Below are positions 1 through 8,542 of a DNA stretch of 64,000 bases, in pieces. A program made the translations under genes and the position numbers. The stretch is from Gemmatimonadota bacterium (GTDB lineage: Bacteria; Gemmatimonadota; Gemmatimonadetes; Longimicrobiales; Gaopeijiaceae): NCBI GenBank assembly GCA_041390105.1, contig JAWKQO010000003.1, forward strand, positions 496,001 through 560,000, read 5' to 3'. Each line of letters starts with the position of its first letter. Positions within the stretch are counted from its first letter, which is position 1. The notes beneath the pieces are model-generated. The model saw only the letters and a list, made by a program, of their open reading frames with translations. It did no database searches and was not told where the DNA came from.

Positions 1-612
1 GAACTGGAGCCGATCACCCCGTTCATCGACCGGGTACGACAGCTCTACGACGAGCTGGGCGTCAGCTCCGTCATCGTGGTGGGTGGCAGCGGAGACTACC
101 TCGATGTCGCCGACACGGTCATCGCCATGGAGGAGTACACACCGAAACTGGTGACGGCCAAGGCGCGCCAGATCGCATCGATCTTCCCCACCGGACGGGT
201 GAGCGAGGTCGTGGGCCCGATCGGACGACGCCGGCGCCGCGTCCCCGAGGCGGGCTCGATCACGGCCCGGCACGGCCGTCGCTCCTCGAACATCCGCCTG
301 CAGGGTCGCTCCTTCTTCCGCTTCGGTGCGGACGACATCGACCTGGGCGCGGTGGAGCAGCTCATTTCCACGGCGCAGACGCGGGCCATCGCCCTGGGGC
401 TTCTCCTGGCCAGTGAGCGTTTTGTGGATGGGGAGCGCTCGGTGCCCGAGATCCTGAGCGCCGTGCTGGAGGAGATGGACCGCCGTGGCCTGGACGCGCT
501 GGACTCGCGGATGGTTGGGGACCTCGCCGAGTTCCGCCGCTTCGAGCTGGCGGCGGCGCTGAATCGCCTCCGCTCGCTCCGTATCGTACCGCCCGAGCCA
601 GGGCAGGCGTGA
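1..612 (+). CDS. ABC-class P-loop ATPase, 3' part only
   Basis: The reading frame is open from the first base of the window, so the 5' part lies outside. The visible 203 residues match the C-terminal part of the 'predicted ATPase of the ABC class' family: a VVVGGSGDYLDVADTVIAM strand typical of the region after Walker B, then the conserved segment with TPKLVTAKAR, and a basic linker (GRRRRRVP). The nucleotide-binding Walker A motif is not in the window. The cellular role of this family is poorly known. The stop overlaps the GTG start of the next gene by 4 bp, so the two are probably translated together. Family assignment is from remembered motif order and is fairly secure. Confidence 0.75.
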   Translation, partial: ELEPITPFIDRVRQLYDELGVSSVIVVGGSGDYLDVADTVIAMEEYTPKLVTAKARQIASIFPTGRVSEVVGPIGRRRRRVPEAGSITARHGRRSSNIRLQGRSFFRFGADDIDLGAVEQLISTAQTRAIALGLLLASERFVDGERSVPEILSAVLEEMDRRGLDALDSRMVGDLAEFRRFELAAALNRLRSLRIVPPEPGQA

Positions 613-1835
613 GCGAAGGCATCCGGCCCACCACCGGACGTCGCGCGTTCGCCTGCCTGGACCCGGAGCGCGGTTGGACCCTCGGATTGGACGGCGTGCC
701 CGCAGTACGCCGCCTGGGCTGGGGGACGCACGCCTGGAGCGTGGACGCAGAGGGGCCCGGTTGGGTGCGCTCGCGCTCGGCCCATGGAGCGGTCACGGTC
801 TACGTGCCCATCCGCGCCCCGGCGCTGCTGCTGCGCGTGGAGCCGGAGGGCCAAAGCGGACTGCCTTCGTGGGACGGCCCCCCTCTGCCCGCGCTTCCGG
901 ACCCGCCCCACCCTCCGTTCTGGATCGCGCTGTCACGGGCCGGCGTTTCGGTGCGGACGGACGATCTCCTGGCAGGCTCGTGGCCTCGCGCCCTCGGGGA
1001 CCCGGACGCCGTGCCGGAGCGCATCCGGCGCGAGCGATCCAGCGCGCTCGAGAACCGCACGCGCCTTCGCATCGAGGGAGGAGCCGATGCCCGCCGCTGC
1101 GACGCGGCGGTGCAGGCGGCGCTGAGCGCCCTGGACGGCTGGGTCACCTTGGATGCAGAGGGTCGGCCCCGGGCCGTGGCGGACTACGGTGCGGACGGCG
1201 CCCTGTGGGCGGACGCGACGGCAACGGAGCTGTTGGCTCGCGGGCTCTTGGCGGCGGGAGTCCCCGAGGACGTGGGTGTCTGGATCGAGGCCGGCCTCCT
1301 GGGCGAGGAGACGGCCGGTCGCTTTCGACTCTGGACCGGCGCCGACCAGCGCGAAGCGGAGGAGGAGATCGTCACCGACTGGAGCGCGCAGGCCGCTCCG
1401 GGGGCGGAGGGACGACCGGCCCGCCATCTGGGACAGGCTTCCGACCTGGTGCGGGCGGTGCACAGCAGCGTGGGGATCCGCCCCGACGCCCCCTACGCCC
1501 GCGTCGGGGTGGCGCCCCACTGCCCCCCGGACTGGAACGCATTCGCGCTCGAACACCTCCGAGTCGGGACCTCGGAGATGCGGGTCCGGTATCGTCGCAC
1601 CGACCGCTCCCACCGCTTCGACTGCGAGCAAACCTGGGGGGTGGTGCCCCTTACGGTGGTCCTGGAGCCCTGGCTGCCCGTGCCGACGACGGCCGCGGCC
1701 CATGTCGACGGGAGCCCCGGAGAGCCCGCCCGCGAGCCGGAAGGAGGCGGGTCCCGGATCCGTCTCCAGATGCCCCTGGAAGCCCCCCGCAGTCTGGAAA
1801 TCGCCGTGGAAGATGCTGTGGATCAGGACACCTAA
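609..1835 (+). CDS. Hypothetical protein coupled to the ABC-class ATPase
   Basis: A 408-residue protein starting at a GTG that overlaps the upstream stop codon (GTGA). It has no signal peptide or membrane segment. The middle is rich in Trp and acidic residues (for example GALWADATATELLARGLLAAG), and the C-terminal part looks like an all-beta segment (MRVRYRRTD, then WGVVPLTVVLEPWLPVP). This loosely recalls the tail of a glycan-processing (alpha/alpha)6-barrel enzyme, but I cannot assign a family. The overlap with the ATPase gene implies a shared function or at least shared expression. The stop codon lies inside a perfect AT-rich palindrome (1834-1856). Confidence 0.6.
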   Translation: MSEGIRPTTGRRAFACLDPERGWTLGLDGVPAVRRLGWGTHAWSVDAEGPGWVRSRSAHGAVTVYVPIRAPALLLRVEPEGQSGLPSWDGPPLPALPDPPHPPFWIALSRAGVSVRTDDLLAGSWPRALGDPDAVPERIRRERSSALENRTRLRIEGGADARRCDAAVQAALSALDGWVTLDAEGRPRAVADYGADGALWADATATELLARGLLAAGVPEDVGVWIEAGLLGEETAGRFRLWTGADQREAEEEIVTDWSAQAAPGAEGRPARHLGQASDLVRAVHSSVGIRPDAPYARVGVAPHCPPDWNAFALEHLRVGTSEMRVRYRRTDRSHRFDCEQTWGVVPLTVVLEPWLPVPTTAAAHVDGSPGEPAREPEGGGSRIRLQMPLEAPRSLEIAVEDAVDQDT

Positions 1836-1856
1836 TCTATTGTCCGACAATAGATT
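1834..1856. promoter_or_regulatory. Perfect 23-bp AT-rich palindrome, operator-like
   Basis: Two 11-bp arms (AATCTATTGTC and GACAATAGATT) flank a single central C. The palindrome overlaps the stop codon of the upstream gene and is AT-rich inside GC-rich sequence. No T-run follows, so it is not a typical intrinsic terminator. Such compact palindromes are usually binding sites of dimeric repressors; which one is unknown. Confidence 0.45.
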
Positions 1857-1993
1857 GAGTCGGCTGTAAACATCTGTGGAAAACCGGGGCGCCCCGGACA
1901 CGGATGTTTCGGGACTCTGGCGATCGGGGCAGGCGACCCGTATTTTGAGCGAGCTTTACCCGCCTTGTTTTCACCTTTCCAGGGGGGATCGAG

Positions 1994-2182
1994 TTGGAAG
2001 ATCAGGTCGCCATCGACGCGAAGAGGATCCTGCTCCGCTACGGAGCGCCGATCGCAATCCTCGACAAGATCGCCGTGAAGGAGCGCATCGCCTTCGCTCG
2101 TCAGGTCACGCGGACCTCGCTCCCGGAGCGCGGACCGCGACTGAGGGAGCTCCTCGCAGAGGGCGGCTACCTCAGCGCCTGA
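1994..2182 (+). CDS. Small hypothetical protein (62 aa)
   Basis: TTG start preceded by a strong purine-rich ribosome binding site (AGGGGGG, seven bases upstream). The product is a 62-residue, highly charged, probably helical protein with no Cys and no membrane segment. I do not recognise a family. It stands alone between the operator-like palindrome and a clear intrinsic terminator, which supports it being a real transcription unit. The start choice rests on the ribosome binding site. Confidence 0.55.
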   Translation: MEDQVAIDAKRILLRYGAPIAILDKIAVKERIAFARQVTRTSLPERGPRLRELLAEGGYLSA

Positions 2183-2208
2183 AGCCGCACCGCTGCTGAT
2201 GCAAGAGA

Positions 2209-2236
2209 GGGAGGTCCCGCAGGGGGCCTCCCTTTT
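2209..2236 (+). terminator. Intrinsic terminator after the 62-aa gene
   Basis: Ten-base-pair GC-rich stem (GGGAGGTCCC with GGGGCCTCCC, one G-T pair), GCAG loop, followed directly by TTTT. Lies 27 bases after the stop of the small gene. Confidence 0.8.
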
Positions 2237-2255
2237 CTCATGGGGACAACGGAAA

Positions 2256-2285
2256 GGCCCCTCCCCGCTCACGCAGGGAGGGGCC
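2256..2285 (-). terminator. Hairpin terminating the minus-strand barrel gene
   Basis: Perfect 10-bp stem (GGCCCCTCCC with GGGAGGGGCC) and 10-base loop. Read on the minus strand it is followed by TTTCC, so it probably ends the transcript of the gene at 2380-3006. Confidence 0.6.
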
Positions 2286-2379
2286 TCGAGCGGTCCGCGC
2301 CTGACCCGAGAACCACGCGCGTCACCCCTTCCTCACATCCACCACCCAGGGCTCGACGCGAACCGCTCCGATCGCTTTG

Positions 2380-3006
2380 CTAACCTCCGATCCCGATGCC
2401 CACCGACACGATGAAGTCGTGTAGGCGGTGTCCCGGAACCTGTGAGTCGCGGTCACTGATATAGTCCGAGATCTCCACCACGCCGCTCAGGGGGCCCAGG
2501 TCCAACTCGCCCCCAACGCCCAGATGCCAGGCGCGCACATTCCGGTCGTCCACCAGGATCTCGCCGAAGTCGGCGCGACTGAAATCGTACCGCTTCAGGC
2601 CCATACCGCCGATCAGGTAGGGCTCGATGAACAGGAGACGTAGCGGCCGCACCACCAACCCGGCCGTCGCGGCCAACATGGTGCTCCGCGAAGAGCAGAC
2701 GGTGCAGCCGACCCCGGAGATGGGCACATCCGAAGACGTGGCATAGGCCAGGTTGGTCCGCAATCCCAGGAAGCCACCACCACCCCACTCCAGGCCCAGA
2801 CCGTACGCTCGCGTCGATTCCTTCTTGCCCAACTCGACCGCCCCGTCCACACCGTCCGCCGTGACGGCACCGAAGCTCGTGGCAGGCACGTAGAGCCCGA
2901 TCTGCGGGACCACACGGGTCTGCCCCTGGGCGGCCTTGAGGGGCACGAAGCCCGACGCGGCTGCCAGCAGGGCGGGCACCCACCTGCGTCGACTCCACAC
3001 GTTCAT
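2380..3006 (-). CDS. Outer-membrane beta-barrel-like protein
   Basis: A 208-residue protein with a Sec signal peptide (MNVWSRRRW, then a hydrophobic Ala/Leu stretch ending near AAQG). The rest shows alternating beta strands rich in Gly and aromatic residues and finishes with strands such as FIVSVGIGIGG, as in small eight-stranded barrels. A CTVC pair may form a disulfide in a loop. The ATG at 3006 was chosen because GGAGG lies about eight bases upstream and because it gives a clean signal peptide. It is transcribed divergently from the DtxR-type regulator. Exact function unknown. Confidence 0.7.
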   Translation of the reverse strand: MNVWSRRRWVPALLAAASGFVPLKAAQGQTRVVPQIGLYVPATSFGAVTADGVDGAVELGKKESTRAYGLGLEWGGGGFLGLRTNLAYATSSDVPISGVGCTVCSSRSTMLAATAGLVVRPLRLLFIEPYLIGGMGLKRYDFSRADFGEILVDDRNVRAWHLGVGGELDLGPLSGVVEISDYISDRDSQVPGHRLHDFIVSVGIGIGG

Positions 3007-3252
3007 GGCTGCGACCTCCGTTCGGGCCCATCCGGCACCTGACTCGGGAAGCGTCCAGGCGCAAACGGTGTGCCTTGGCCGGAACGGCGTGAACTCGCCA
3101 TTTCCTTGAAGGGACGCCTGGGTCGCTGTCCTCGGAACGGGACGTTTCCGCGCCGCGATACAGGTCAGTTGGTTGAGGGGGCCGGGTGGCGGGACGGCGC
3201 GGACCGGTGCCGGGCGCACGTGAGGGATTTCCCGCTTCCCGCCCCGAGCCCC

Positions 3253-3262
3253 GATGTACATC
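3253..3262. promoter_or_regulatory. Palindrome just upstream of the DtxR-type gene
   Basis: Perfect 10-bp palindrome GATGTACATC ending seven bases before the ATG of the metal regulator. Its position suits an autoregulatory operator, but it does not match the classical DtxR or MntR consensus. Confidence 0.3.
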
Positions 3263-3269
3263 TTGAAAC

Positions 3270-3938
3270 ATGCACGACACACACCTGTCCGGGTCCGTCG
3301 AAGACTACCTCAAGGCCATCTACGCGCTGAACGAGGGTGGGGGCCCTGCCCTCACCAACGCGTTGGCCGAGGCACTCGAGGTCCAGCCGGCCTCGGTGAC
3401 CGGCATGATCAAGCGTCTGGCCGAGGGGGGTTGGGTGGAGCATGAGCCCTACCGCGGCGTCCGTCTCACCGAGAAGGGGACGCATGCCGCGCTACGGGTC
3501 GTGCGTCGGCATCGCGTGCTCGAGACCTATCTCACCCAGGTGCTCGGCTATTCCTGGGACCACGTGCACGATGAGGCAGAGCGCCTGGAGCATGCCGCTT
3601 CGGACGAACTGATCGAACGGATGGCCGCCGCGCTGGGAGATCCTGCCTACGATCCGCACGGAGCGCCCATCCCCAGCCGCAGCGGACAGATCGAGCCCGT
3701 CTGCCGCGATACCCTGGCCGATGTTCCCGAAGGCGAGCGGGCCGTGGTGCGCGAGGTCATGGATGGCGACGCTGCACCGCTGCGCTGGCTGGAGCAGGCT
3801 GGCTTGTTGCCGGGTGCGCGCCTCACGGTCCAGCGCAGGAACCTCGACGGGCGCCTCGACATCCGCGTCGACGGGCGCGGCGGGATCAGCTCCGTGCGGC
3901 CGGATCTGGCCACGCGCGTCTTCGTTACGGTCGGCTAG
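3270..3938 (+). CDS. DtxR/MntR-family metal-dependent transcriptional regulator
   Basis: 222 residues with the full family architecture: N-terminal winged helix-turn-helix (about 8-65, with EVQPASVTGMIKRLAEGGWV), a dimerisation and metal-binding domain (about 70-140, with RRHRVLETYL and a HDEAERLEH segment supplying the ligands), and a C-terminal SH3/FeoA-like domain (about 150-222). Members bind Mn2+ or Fe2+ and repress metal uptake genes. There is no ribosome binding site before the ATG, so translation may be leaderless. No metal transporter gene is visible nearby, so the metal is not predictable. It ends convergently with the alcohol dehydrogenase gene. Confidence 0.88.
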   Translation: MHDTHLSGSVEDYLKAIYALNEGGGPALTNALAEALEVQPASVTGMIKRLAEGGWVEHEPYRGVRLTEKGTHAALRVVRRHRVLETYLTQVLGYSWDHVHDEAERLEHAASDELIERMAAALGDPAYDPHGAPIPSRSGQIEPVCRDTLADVPEGERAVVREVMDGDAAPLRWLEQAGLLPGARLTVQRRNLDGRLDIRVDGRGGISSVRPDLATRVFVTVG

Positions 3939-3981
3939 CCACGCCAGGTCGCGATCGCCCGGTCGTGAATCGGCCGGTCGC

Positions 3982-5067
3982 TCAGGGAACGATGAGCGCC
4001 TTGGTGACGCGGAGTTCCTCCACGTCCTTCAACGCCTGACCCGCCTGCTCGATCGGATAGCGAGCGCCGATCACGCGCGCGAACGGGATGCGGTGGCGAG
4101 CCACCAACGGCAGTGAGCGCGCGATGTGGCTGAAGTCCGTTCCCCACTGCCCCAGCACGCGTGCGTGCTTGCGATTGATGTCGGTGTGCGCATTGATCTC
4201 CACCGCGCCGACATCGGTGTAGTGCCCCGCGATGGTGTAGCAGCCGCCGTCACGGAGGAGACGGAACCCCTCGGGCACCGCTGCCCGCGCGCCGCTCGCC
4301 TCGATCACCACGTCCGCTCCGCGACCCTGCGTGGCGTCGCGCACCACCTGGAGGCGTTCTTCCGGATCGGAGCCACTCACGGAGAGCACCGTGTCGGCTC
4401 CCATCCCCAGCGCCAGCTCCCTGCGCGCCTCCGGATCTCCGATGGCGATGATGCGCCCGGCCCCACGGAGCTGCGCAAAGGCGACCGCCGACAACCCCAC
4501 CGGTCCGATACCCTGCACCACCACGGTCTCGCCCATCGCCATCCCGCTGCGCTCGACCGCCGCGAAACCGGTGAACAGCCCGCACCCCCCGCCGATCACG
4601 TCGTCAGCGCTGAGCGTCTCCGGGAGCTTCACGGTGAGCACACCGGGCTTCAGGTGGATGCGCTCGGCCCAACCACCCAAGGGCCCGTCCGCGACCGTGT
4701 AGGTGATGCCGTACACCTTGCGGGACGCGCAGCGATTCGGCTGATGGGCCACGCGGCAGAAGAAGCACGTGTGGCAAGTCTCGTGTACGTCCAGGAAGGT
4801 GACCACATCGCCGTCGGCGAGTGGTTGCCCCAGCGCGTCCCGGTCCACTCCTCGCCGCTCCAGAACGCGGCCCACGCTCACGTGACCCGGGATGATCGGA
4901 TAGGGCACCCCGGCGAGGCGGCCATGATGGAGATGGACGTCCGTCCCGCACACCTCGCTGGCCACGGTCTCGAGCAGGATGCTCCCTGGCTCCAGGTCGG
5001 GATCGGGGATGGACTGGATCTCGATGGGCCGGCCGGGCCCCGTCATGACAGCGGCTTTGATGGACAT
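3982..5067 (-). CDS. Zinc-dependent medium-chain alcohol dehydrogenase family protein
   Basis: 361 residues of the MDR superfamily: GroES-like N-terminal domain with the catalytic zinc Cys in SEVCGTDVHLHH, a structural-zinc loop with four Cys (CHTCFFC and a later Cys before ASRK), and a Rossmann fold with GIGPVGLSAVAFAQ for NAD(P). The usual GHE motif reads GHV, so the Glu of the catalytic region is replaced. Start 5067 (MSIKAAVMTG) was chosen over an ORF extension that lacks homology-like sequence; no clear ribosome binding site. Substrate cannot be predicted; family members act on alcohols, sugars or amino acids such as threonine. Confidence 0.85.
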   Translation of the reverse strand: MSIKAAVMTGPGRPIEIQSIPDPDLEPGSILLETVASEVCGTDVHLHHGRLAGVPYPIIPGHVSVGRVLERRGVDRDALGQPLADGDVVTFLDVHETCHTCFFCRVAHQPNRCASRKVYGITYTVADGPLGGWAERIHLKPGVLTVKLPETLSADDVIGGGCGLFTGFAAVERSGMAMGETVVVQGIGPVGLSAVAFAQLRGAGRIIAIGDPEARRELALGMGADTVLSVSGSDPEERLQVVRDATQGRGADVVIEASGARAAVPEGFRLLRDGGCYTIAGHYTDVGAVEINAHTDINRKHARVLGQWGTDFSHIARSLPLVARHRIPFARVIGARYPIEQAGQALKDVEELRVTKALIVP

Positions 5068-5137
5068 GCCGGGCAAGGTAGTCGTCGGGGGAGGTGGGGA
5101 CGATGGGGGCATGGACGCCTCGGCCCCCCGACTTCCC

Positions 5138-6043
5138 CTATTCCAGCGTGCAGGCCGGCCGGTTGGAGGCAGGGACGTCCTGGTCCATGAACAGATAGCG
5201 CTGCACGTAGGTCCCGAAGACCCCGAAGCCGTCGCCACGCAGGCTGGGGATCCGCACCGGCCCCGAAGGATTGAAGGTGCCGCCCCGCACCCAGTTCACG
5301 TAGTTGCGGTCGGTGGCCGCGATGAACACCACGGCACCGGTCAGCGCGGGCAGCCCCTTCTGCAACTGCAGCGCGATGTCGCGATCGAGGTCGAAGCGGT
5401 CGAACACGCCGAACTCGGCCGGGAAGACGATGGTGGTGTCGTCCGCGGAGATGGCCAGCCCCAGGAGCTCGAGTGGCTCGCGGAAATCCTCGCCCTGGTA
5501 GTTGGGGAGCCCGGCGATCGACGTCTCGGTCACGTACGCCCAGGCCCCCTCCGAACGCGTCCACGCGATCTCGACCAGCGTATCGGCGGGGAGCGCACAC
5601 CGACTCCCGGACGCCGTCGGGCGGATCAGATCGAAGGCTCCGGGCACGACGGTGTTCCCGACCAGCCTGCGCCCGTCGGCGGCGACGATCTCCACGGTAA
5701 GCGGATCACCGGGTTGGATGCGGGCGGAACCGGTGAGAGGCGCCCGGTAGCAGGCGGCCTCTCCGGGAGCCGCCTCCTGCGGCAGGTCGCGGCAGGCCGA
5801 CGAGGCATCCGCGACCAACTCGAACGTCTGACCGTTGTCGATGCTCATGGTGACGCGCGCCGCGGGGACCGGTGCCGTATAGCGCGACGTGTGCAGGAGC
5901 GCGAGCGCCAGAGGGGCCGGGTCACCGACGCGCACGAACACCTCGGCGACCAACACGTCCTCCGGCTCCGACACCACGGTCTCGGTGAGCTCGCACGCGG
6001 ACGTGAGCAACAGCCCCACCCACAGCAGGGTCGCACGTCTCAT
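5138..6043 (-). CDS. DUF4249-like outer-membrane lipoprotein partner of the TonB receptor
   Basis: 301 residues with a lipoprotein signal (LLLTSAC lipobox near residue 17). The body is beta-rich with an Ig-like region (ARVTMSIDNGQTFELV) and a tail containing RIPSLRGDGFGVFGTYV, a pattern I associate with DUF4249 proteins of Bacteroidetes-type outer-membrane loci. The ATG overlaps the stop of the TonB-dependent receptor gene by 4 bp (ATGA), so the pair is translationally coupled. The likely role is a surface or periplasmic accessory of the receptor. The DUF assignment is moderately sure; the substrate is unknown. Confidence 0.65.
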   Translation of the reverse strand: MRRATLLWVGLLLTSACELTETVVSEPEDVLVAEVFVRVGDPAPLALALLHTSRYTAPVPAARVTMSIDNGQTFELVADASSACRDLPQEAAPGEAACYRAPLTGSARIQPGDPLTVEIVAADGRRLVGNTVVPGAFDLIRPTASGSRCALPADTLVEIAWTRSEGAWAYVTETSIAGLPNYQGEDFREPLELLGLAISADDTTIVFPAEFGVFDRFDLDRDIALQLQKGLPALTGAVVFIAATDRNYVNWVRGGTFNPSGPVRIPSLRGDGFGVFGTYVQRYLFMDQDVPASNRPACTLE

Positions 6044-8403
6044 CGGAAGGAGATGTCCAGGCCGAAGGTAGGAAGCACGGGAAACATGGAGACGCCACTG
6101 CGCGTGGGCGTGTCCTTGTCGTACTCGTAGAAGTAGAACAGCACGTTCTTGCGGTTGTAGACGTTCAGGATGTCCAGATGAGGCGTCATCGTGCCCCATG
6201 ACTTCTGGAACGTCTTGCGGAAGCTGAGATCGAGTCTGTGGTAGGTGGGGTACCGGTCACCATTCCGCGGGCCCAGCACCACGCCGTAGTCTCCCAGGCC
6301 TCCGTCCGGTGGCCATTGCAGCCGGCCGTCCAACGTGAGCTGCGGGGAGTAGTAGGCGAATCCGCCGAGCGGCCGCGTATAGGGCAGGCCGGTTCCGAAG
6401 TTCCAGCGCACGCCACCCTCGATTCCCTTCGGGAGGGGGACGCTCAGCACCAGGTCCGCATCCAATCGTCGGTCGAAGACCGGTGGGTATTCCACCACGG
6501 GTGCCGGCACGAGCCCTGAGTTGAAATCGGGAAAGGCACGCGCGGCGTGCAACCAGGAGAGGGCGAGCCACCCGGTGACGCCCTCGCCCGACTTGCGAAC
6601 GAAGAGATCGACACCGTAGGAGTCGCCCGTCCCCGGTAGGAGGTCGTCCAGCTCGTCGTTGGGATCCTCGGCGAAGTTGTTGGTCACGACCCCGTCGAAC
6701 CCGCGCGCGTAGCCTTCCAGCGAGACGAACCAGTCTTCCGCGGGATACCCTTCCAGGCCGACCTGTGCCTGGTTGGACGTCACCACGGGCGCGCGTTCGC
6801 CACTGAGCACCCACACATCGAGCCCGAGCGGCAGCTCTTCGTCCCGGATCGAGTGCAGGAACTGCGTGTAGCGCCCCACGGATGCCTTGGCCGCCCAGTC
6901 CCGCCCACGGAAGAAGCGCTTGACCGCCAGCCGCGGCGAGAGCTGCAGCGAGGTTCCGCCCGGATCGGCCTGCCATGCGTCCACGCGTCCGCCGAGCTCC
7001 ACGACCCACCGCTCCGCCGTCCGCCAGGTGCCCTGTGCGAAACCACCGAGCAACCATCCGGTGCCCTTGCCCGAGGCGAACTCCGTCCCGCCCGAGGCCG
7101 CACGGTTGTCGTAGGCCATGCGTTCGGCCTTCACGCCCCCCTTCACCGTCCAGTGGTGCCAGGGGCGCGACTGCGCCTCCCCGTTGATCGTGAACAGGTC
7201 TACAGCGCTTCGGAACTCCGTGTCGCCGAAGTCGGGGAAGAACAACTCGGTGTTGAAGCGCGAGATGCCGGTGCGCAGATCGAAAGAGCTACCGTCCGGC
7301 CGCGGTTGCGACCAGCGCGCACCCAACAGGTCGTTGCCCCAGGACCAATCCACCTTGAGGGGAAAGTCCTCGTCGTTCAGCTGGCTGAAGTCGATGACGT
7401 CACGCCCGGTGTAGCCAGTCACAGTGAGGCGGCCGCCTCCCGGTGTCCATCCTTCGAACACGCCCTGCAGGTCCGTGAGGTGATACGGAAAGTTGGTGAC
7501 CGGCTTCAACAAGACGTCGAAGTAGGAGCGCCGCCCCGAAAGGCGCCACCGCGAACTGGTGAGCCCCAGCTTGTCGTCCCACGTGTCGGGCAACCCACCG
7601 CCAACCGCGAGCCGGGTGGCGAGCAGAGAGATGCCGGCGTCGACATCCCACTCGCCGTCGCCCGGATCCGTCTCGATGGCCAACACGGACGAGACGCGCC
7701 CACCGTACTCGGCCGGGAAGCCCCCCGCGAACAACTCGGCGCGGGCGACCATGTCGGAGTTGAACACGGAGAACAATCCACCCAGATGGAACGGATTGAA
7801 CACCGGCAATCCGTCCAGCAGGATCAGATTCTGATCGGCGGAGCCGCCGCGCACGTTGAACGCGGACGAGAAGTCCGACGTGGAGACCACGCCGGGCAGC
7901 ACCTCGACCGCGCGGATGGGGTCCTTCTCCGCCACCCCCGGAATGAGCTCCAGGTCTGTGCCCGCCAGCTCCTGGGAGGTGAGGCCGACCCGGTCTTCGA
8001 AACGCGCCCGCTCACGGCTGCGCTCCACGTCGACGGAGATGCCTTCCAACTGCAGCGCCGTGGTGGTGAGCCGCACGTCGACCGTCGTGACCGCGGCGCG
8101 GGCCACCTCCACGGTCTCGAGATGCATGTCGAAGCCGAGACGCCCCACGCGCAGCTCGTACCGCCCCGGGGGGATGTCCTCCAGCCGGTAGTATCCCACC
8201 CGATCGGTCTCGGTGGTTCGGAGCGCCGCCTCCTCACCGGGCCGGAGCAGCTGCACCGCCGCTGCGAAGACCGCTGCGCCTTCGCCGTCCGTCACGCGGC
8301 CCTGCAGCGTTCCCATCTGGGCGAGCGCGCCCAGCGGACCGACGAGACACGCAAGCAGCGAGAGCGCCAGCGCGCCCGCCCAGGCGCGAAGGTCGAAGAT
8401 CAT
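6040..8403 (-). CDS. TonB-dependent receptor with carboxypeptidase-like N-terminal domain
   Basis: 787 residues: signal peptide (about 1-30), a carboxypeptidase-regulatory-like Ig domain (GTLQGRVTDGEGAAVFAAAV, about 30-115), a plug domain (about 130-240, with VLPGVVSTSDFSSAFNVRGG, LLDGLPVFNPFHLGG and AEYGGRVSSVL) and a long C-terminal beta barrel ending with aromatic LDISFR. It imports a ligand across the outer membrane using TonB energy. It forms a two-gene operon with the coupled lipoprotein gene. Start at 8403 gives the signal peptide directly at the N terminus; no ribosome binding site is evident. Substrate unknown. Confidence 0.9.
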   Translation of the reverse strand: MIFDLRAWAGALALSLLACLVGPLGALAQMGTLQGRVTDGEGAAVFAAAVQLLRPGEEAALRTTETDRVGYYRLEDIPPGRYELRVGRLGFDMHLETVEVARAAVTTVDVRLTTTALQLEGISVDVERSRERARFEDRVGLTSQELAGTDLELIPGVAEKDPIRAVEVLPGVVSTSDFSSAFNVRGGSADQNLILLDGLPVFNPFHLGGLFSVFNSDMVARAELFAGGFPAEYGGRVSSVLAIETDPGDGEWDVDAGISLLATRLAVGGGLPDTWDDKLGLTSSRWRLSGRRSYFDVLLKPVTNFPYHLTDLQGVFEGWTPGGGRLTVTGYTGRDVIDFSQLNDEDFPLKVDWSWGNDLLGARWSQPRPDGSSFDLRTGISRFNTELFFPDFGDTEFRSAVDLFTINGEAQSRPWHHWTVKGGVKAERMAYDNRAASGGTEFASGKGTGWLLGGFAQGTWRTAERWVVELGGRVDAWQADPGGTSLQLSPRLAVKRFFRGRDWAAKASVGRYTQFLHSIRDEELPLGLDVWVLSGERAPVVTSNQAQVGLEGYPAEDWFVSLEGYARGFDGVVTNNFAEDPNDELDDLLPGTGDSYGVDLFVRKSGEGVTGWLALSWLHAARAFPDFNSGLVPAPVVEYPPVFDRRLDADLVLSVPLPKGIEGGVRWNFGTGLPYTRPLGGFAYYSPQLTLDGRLQWPPDGGLGDYGVVLGPRNGDRYPTYHRLDLSFRKTFQKSWGTMTPHLDILNVYNRKNVLFYFYEYDKDTPTRSGVSMFPVLPTFGLDISFR

Positions 8404-8542
8404 CGAAGGGCTCTGAGGCGGGGACGGGATCCAACCATGGGACCCCTGGAACCCCGTCGACGGCCCTGTGGTCCCGCCCCAGGGCTTCGTGTTACCATCG
8501 GCGGGCTCCCGACTGGCCTGGTCCCTGATCTCGCTCGCGCCC

